Below are positions 14,240-17,203 of a DNA stretch of 17,203 bases, piece after piece. The stretch spans positions 1,075 through 18,277 of the forward strand of contig JALUFY010000454.1 in the NCBI GenBank assembly GCA_027051995.1. The letters are read 5' to 3'. A program made the translations under genes and the position numbers. The notes under the pieces are model-generated. The model was not told the DNA's origin, did no database searches, and saw only the letters and a list, made by a program, of their open reading frames with translations. This DNA is from Hyphomicrobiales bacterium. GTDB lineage: Bacteria; Pseudomonadota; Alphaproteobacteria; Rhizobiales; Aestuariivirgaceae. Numbering within the stretch: the first letter of the stretch is position 1; every line of letters starts with the position of its first letter.

Positions 14240-15217
14240 ATGATCAAGGACGGGAACGCGACAGGCGCGAAGGGCGGCGGGGCCGCCCGTCCGCGCCACC
14301 CGGAAAAGGCCCACAAGCCGGACAATCCGGTGCGCCGCAAGCCGGACTGGATCCGCGTGCGCGCGCCATCGTCGCCGCGGTTCGCCGCCACCCGCCGGAT
14401 CGTCCGCGAGGGCGGGCTGGCCACCGTCTGCGAGGAGGCCGCCTGCCCGAATCTGGGCCAATGCTGGGCGCGCCGCCACGCCACCTTCATGATCCTGGGC
14501 GAGGTCTGCACCCGCGCCTGCGCCTTCTGCAACGTTGCCACCGGCAAGCCCGGCGGATACGTGGACGCGGGCGAGCCCGCCCGCGTGGCCGAAGCGGTGG
14601 CGAAAATGGGCCTGCGTCACGCCGTCATCACCTCGGTTGACCGCGACGACCTGGCCGATGGCGGGGCGGGGCACTTCGCCGCCGTCATCCGCGCCATCCG
14701 CGCCGCATCGCCGGACACCACCATAGAGGTGCTCACCCCTGATTTCCGCAACAAGGACGGGGCTTTGGAGACGGTTATTGAAGCAGGGCCCGATGTCTTC
14801 AATCACAATCTGGAGACGGCCCCGTCGCTCTATCCGGCCATCCGCCCCGGGGCGCGCTACGATCATTCGCTGAAGCTGCTGAAGCGCGCCAAGGCGCTCG
14901 ATCCTGAGATCTTCACCAAATCCGGCATCATGGTGGGACTGGGCGAGACGCGGGCGGAAATCTCCCAGGTCATGCGCGACATGCGCGCCCACGGCGTGGA
15001 GTTCATCACCATCGGCCAGTATCTGCAACCGACGCCGAAGCACGCCTCCGTGGAGCGCTTCTGGACGCCGGAAGAGTTTGAGGATTTCGCCCGCGAGGCT
15101 TACGAGCTGGGCTTTCTCGTGGTGGCGTCCTCGCCCCTGACCCGCTCCAGCCACAACGCGGACGCCGATTTCGAAAAACTCCGCGCCGCCCGGGAGAGGC
15201 GGAGAGGCGGGGGATAA
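14240..15217 (+). CDS. lipA: Lipoyl synthase
   Basis: LipA is a radical-SAM enzyme that inserts two sulfur atoms into octanoyl groups bound to lipoyl domains, completing lipoate on pyruvate and 2-oxoglutarate dehydrogenases. The 325-residue protein has the auxiliary-cluster motif [12 protein letters not shown] (C64, C69, C75) and the radical-SAM motif CTRACAFC (C90, C94, C97). It also has [44 protein letters not shown] and QYLQPT. The C-terminal serine motif, normally RSSYHAD and supplying a ligand to the auxiliary cluster, reads RSSHNAD (residues 302-308): the serines remain but Tyr-His is replaced by His-Asn. GGAGG lies 6 bases before the ATG. The N-terminal 35 residues are basic and low-complexity, as in other alphaproteobacterial LipA proteins. 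lipB is not adjacent. Confidence 0.97.
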   Translation: MIKDGNATGAKGGGAARPRHPEKAHKPDNPVRRKPDWIRVRAPSSPRFAATRRIVREGGLATVCEEAACPNLGQCWARRHATFMILGEVCTRACAFCNVATGKPGGYVDAGEPARVAEAVAKMGLRHAVITSVDRDDLADGGAGHFAAVIRAIRAASPDTTIEVLTPDFRNKDGALETVIEAGPDVFNHNLETAPSLYPAIRPGARYDHSLKLLKRAKALDPEIFTKSGIMVGLGETRAEISQVMRDMRAHGVEFITIGQYLQPTPKHASVERFWTPEEFEDFAREAYELGFLVVASSPLTRSSHNADADFEKLRAARERRRGGG

Positions 15218-15530
15218 GCGGCCCGCCGTCATCATGTGAAGACAGCATTATTTTTCCGGCCATATGGGGCCAGTTCCCTACGGAACATTCCGCCAGATCG
15301 GCATCAAGGCCGCGTGCTTGCCATTTGTATTGACATACCCCGGTAAAAAATCCGGCCCATGACAGGCGGGCCTCGCCTATGGCGGATAGCGTTCCCCCGT
15401 TTGAGGCGGGCGGGCGGTTTCTCCATTGGCGGCGTTTTCGGGCATTGACATTTCGCGCTTCGGAACAGACAATACCGAAAGCAAGCGATGGCTATGCGAA
15501 AACAAATGTTACAGGGAAGGAAACGTGATC
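15218..15530 (+). other. Intergenic region and leader upstream of the ugp operon
   Basis: These 313 bases hold no gene I can support. A short hairpin GTTCC-CTAC-GGAAC lies near 15275-15290. ATTGACAT occurs twice, near 15329-15336 and 15443-15451, and TGACAG once at 15360-15365. The second ATTGACAT contains the -35 box of the candidate ugpB promoter. No clear terminator for lipA is visible. Confidence 0.6.
15445..15473 (+). promoter_or_regulatory. Candidate ugp operon promoter
   Basis: A perfect -35 box TTGACA (15445-15450), a 17-base spacer and GACAAT (15468-15473, 4 of 6) lie about 58 bases before the ugpB start. The ugp operon is often phosphate- or carbon-regulated, but I see no convincing tandem Pho box overlapping it. 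Confidence 0.5.
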
Positions 15531-16832
15531 ATGAAGAAATTCGCACTGACGCTGACCGCCGCGCTGGCGCTGAGCACCTCGGCGGCCTGGTCCGCGACGG
15601 AGATTCAATGGTGGCACGCCATGGGCGGCGTCAATGGCGAGCGCGTCAACAAGATCGCCAGCGACTTCAACAAGACGCAGTCCGAATTCAAGGTCGTTCC
15701 GGTTTACAAGGGCAACTACACCGAGACCATGACGGCGGCCATCGCCGCCTTCCGGGCGCACAAGCAGCCGCATATCGTGCAGGTCTTCGAGGTCGGCACG
15801 GCCACCATGATGGCGGCGAAGGGCGCGGTCTATCCGGTCGAGCAGCTGATGAAGGACAACGGCATCGCCTTTGACAAGTCGCAATATCTGCCGGCCGTCA
15901 TCTCCTATTACCAGACGCCCGGGGGCGAGCTTCTGTCCATGCCATTCAACTCCTCCACGCCGGTGCTGTGGTATAACAAGGACGCCTTCGCCAAGGCCGG
16001 GGTGAAGGCCCCGCCGAAGACCTGGGCGGAGCTTTTCGACGCCGCGCGCAAGGTGCGCAAGGCCGGTTATGAATGCGGCTTCTCCTTCGGCTGGCAGTCC
16101 TGGGTGATGATCGAGAACTATTCGGCCTGGCACAACCTGCCCATCGGCACGAAGGAAAACGGCTTCGCCGGGCTGGATACGGAATTCACCTTCAACAACA
16201 AGGCGGTCAAGCGCATCCTCGCCGACGTGGCCGCCTCGGAGAAGGACAAGCTCTTCGTCTATGGCGGGCGGCGCGGCGATTCCCTGCCGCTGTTCACCAA
16301 CGCCAAGTGCGCCATGTGGATGAATTCCTCGGCCTATTACGGCGGCATCAAGAAGCAGGCCAAGTTCAACTTCGGCCAGACCATGCTGCCGCTGGACACC
16401 CGCGTGGCCAAGGCGCCGCAGAACTCCATCATCGGCGGCGCGACGCTGTGGGTGCTCAAGGGCAAGGCCAAGGGCGACTACAAGGGCGTGGCGCAATTCC
16501 TGAAGTATCTGTCCTCGCCCAAGGTGCAGGCCTGGTGGCATCAGGAAACCGGCTATGTGCCGATCACCAAACCGGCCTACGAGCTGTCGAAGAAGCAGGG
16601 CTTCTATGACAAGAACCCGGGCACGGACACGGCCATCAAGCAGCTTTCGCTGAATCCGCCGACGCCGAATTCGCGCGGTCTGCGCTTTGGCAATTTCGTG
16701 CAGGTGCGCGACATCATCAACGAAGAGATGGAAGCCATCTGGAGCGGCAAGAAGAGCGCGGACAAGGCCATGGATGACGCCGTGGCGCGCGGCAACGTGC
16801 TGCTGCGCAAGTTCGAGGCGGCCAACAAGTAA
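15531..16832 (+). CDS. ugpB: sn-glycerol-3-phosphate ABC transporter, periplasmic binding protein
   Basis: UgpB captures glycerol-3-phosphate or its diesters in the periplasm for the UgpAEC importer, supplying phosphate and carbon. The frame is open to 15426, but the ATG at 15531 gives a standard signal peptide (MKKFALTLTAALALSTSAAW, cleavage after SA at residue 22) and has AGGGAAGG 10 bases upstream. The 433-residue precursor fits the family length. Typical strings are TEIQWWHAMGGVNGERVN, VYKGNYTETMTAAIAAFRA, VFEVGTATMM, MPFNSSTPVLWYNKDAF (138-153), SFGWQSWVMIENYSAWHN (about 185-202), SSAYYGGI, GGATLWVL, WHQETGYVPIT and PTPNSRGLRFGNFVQVRD. ugpA follows after a 78-base gap with a hairpin. Confidence 0.95.
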   Translation: MKKFALTLTAALALSTSAAWSATEIQWWHAMGGVNGERVNKIASDFNKTQSEFKVVPVYKGNYTETMTAAIAAFRAHKQPHIVQVFEVGTATMMAAKGAVYPVEQLMKDNGIAFDKSQYLPAVISYYQTPGGELLSMPFNSSTPVLWYNKDAFAKAGVKAPPKTWAELFDAARKVRKAGYECGFSFGWQSWVMIENYSAWHNLPIGTKENGFAGLDTEFTFNNKAVKRILADVAASEKDKLFVYGGRRGDSLPLFTNAKCAMWMNSSAYYGGIKKQAKFNFGQTMLPLDTRVAKAPQNSIIGGATLWVLKGKAKGDYKGVAQFLKYLSSPKVQAWWHQETGYVPITKPAYELSKKQGFYDKNPGTDTAIKQLSLNPPTPNSRGLRFGNFVQVRDIINEEMEAIWSGKKSADKAMDDAVARGNVLLRKFEAANK

Positions 16833-16857
16833 CCCCTCTTCCGCCATGGACAAGACT

Positions 16858-16889
16858 CCCCTGCTCCGGCATCATGCCGGGGCAAGGGG
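16858..16889 (+). promoter_or_regulatory. Intercistronic hairpin between ugpB and ugpA
   Basis: CCCC-TGCT-CCGGC (16858-16870) pairs with GCCGG-GGCA-GGGG (16876-16889) over the loop ATCAT, with one bulged A and one G-U pair: about 13 pairs. No T-run follows, so it is unlikely to be a full terminator. Such structures commonly protect the binding-protein part of ABC operon mRNA from 3' decay and raise its level over the permease genes. Confidence 0.75.
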
Positions 16890-16910
16890 CCAGAGGGGAT
16901 TTGCCGTCCA

Positions 16911-17203
16911 ATGCTCAAACGGGTTCATTTCGGGCCGTCCGCGCTGCCATATCTGCTGGTCGCGCCGCAGGTTCTCATCACCATCATCTTCTTCATCTGG
17001 CCGGCCAGCCAGGCGCTCTATCAGTCCATGCTGGTGGAAGACGCCTTCGGCCTGAGCACCAAGTTCGTCTGGTTCCAGAATTTCAGGGAGCTGTTCGCCG
17101 ATCCCACCTATCTTGGCGCCTTTCAGCGCACGGCCTTTTTCTCGCTCATGGTGGCCTTCATCTCCATGTCGGCGGCGCTGGCCCTGGCGGCCATGGCCGA
17201 CCG
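16911..17203 (+). CDS. ugpA: sn-glycerol-3-phosphate ABC transporter permease UgpA, 5' part
   Basis: The frame starts at ATG 16911, with GAGGGG about 12 bases upstream, and runs off the window end; 97 codons are visible. The protein begins MLKRVHFGPSALPYLLVAPQ. Its first transmembrane helix is at about 12-31, then come PASQALYQSMLVEDAFGLST, FVWFQNFRELFADPTYLGAF and the second helix AFFSLMVAFISMSAALALAA. These match the N-terminus of UgpA, one of two permease subunits of the glycerol-3-phosphate importer. The EAA loop that contacts the ATPase lies beyond the window. ugpE and ugpC are expected downstream. Confidence 0.92.
   Translation, partial: MLKRVHFGPSALPYLLVAPQVLITIIFFIWPASQALYQSMLVEDAFGLSTKFVWFQNFRELFADPTYLGAFQRTAFFSLMVAFISMSAALALAAMAD

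Noticed and set aside
15329..15451. TGACA repeats upstream of ugpB as a possible Pho box
   Set aside because: The three TGACA sites are 29 and 86 bases apart, not the 11-base tandem spacing of PhoB half-sites.
15492..16853. 453-residue open frame antisense to ugpB
   Set aside because: It has no family character and no ribosome site, and it mirrors the codons of a clear UgpB.

Overview
This GC-rich window looks chromosomal and alphaproteobacterial. The closest fit I can suggest is a Rhodospirillales-like organism. Clues are a Porin_2-type porin with an N-terminal coiled coil, the order panB - YfgM-like protein - bamB, metZ paired with a cupin-type XRE regulator, DUF3775 and DUF4424 proteins, and an OmpA / small membrane protein / membrane-anchored H3TH operon. 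Taxonomy is inferred from protein character and gene order only.

Layout. Positions 1-3427 (minus strand) hold a three-gene envelope operon: a large inner-membrane-anchored protein (BON-like region, six Ig-like repeats, C-terminal OmpA peptidoglycan-binding domain), a 43-residue single-span membrane protein, and a membrane-anchored protein with 25 perfect AAAEK pentapeptides leading into a truncated helix-hairpin-helix domain. A 542-base divergent spacer separates it from a plus-strand porin (3970-5256) that ends in a strong intrinsic terminator. Next come a DUF3775 protein (+), a secreted DUF4424 protein (-), a palindromic repeat element (about 7215-7385), a secreted four-cysteine protein (-), an NnrU-like membrane protein and panB (+). 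A nested inverted repeat (9707-9802) follows panB.

Positions 9936-11914 hold a translationally coupled pair for outer-membrane biogenesis, a YfgM-like anchored protein and the BamB lipoprotein. A minus-strand tRNA-Lys(UUU) with its own promoter diverges from a plus-strand methionine unit: metZ with a strong promoter, an overlapping dyad and a structured leader, then an XRE/cupin regulator 2 bases downstream. lipA (lipoyl synthase) follows. The right end is the start of a glycerol-3-phosphate ABC importer operon: ugpB, an intercistronic hairpin, and the first 97 codons of ugpA.

Themes. Envelope functions dominate (OmpA operon, porin, YfgM/BamB, secreted proteins), mixed with cofactor and amino-acid biosynthesis (panB, metZ, lipA) and nutrient uptake (ugp). 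The most unusual unit is the leftmost operon. Its layout of BON/OmpA protein, tiny membrane protein, then anchored Ala/Glu/Lys-rich protein parallels the mycobacterial arfABC operon, but here the last protein carries a DNA-binding-type H3TH fold.
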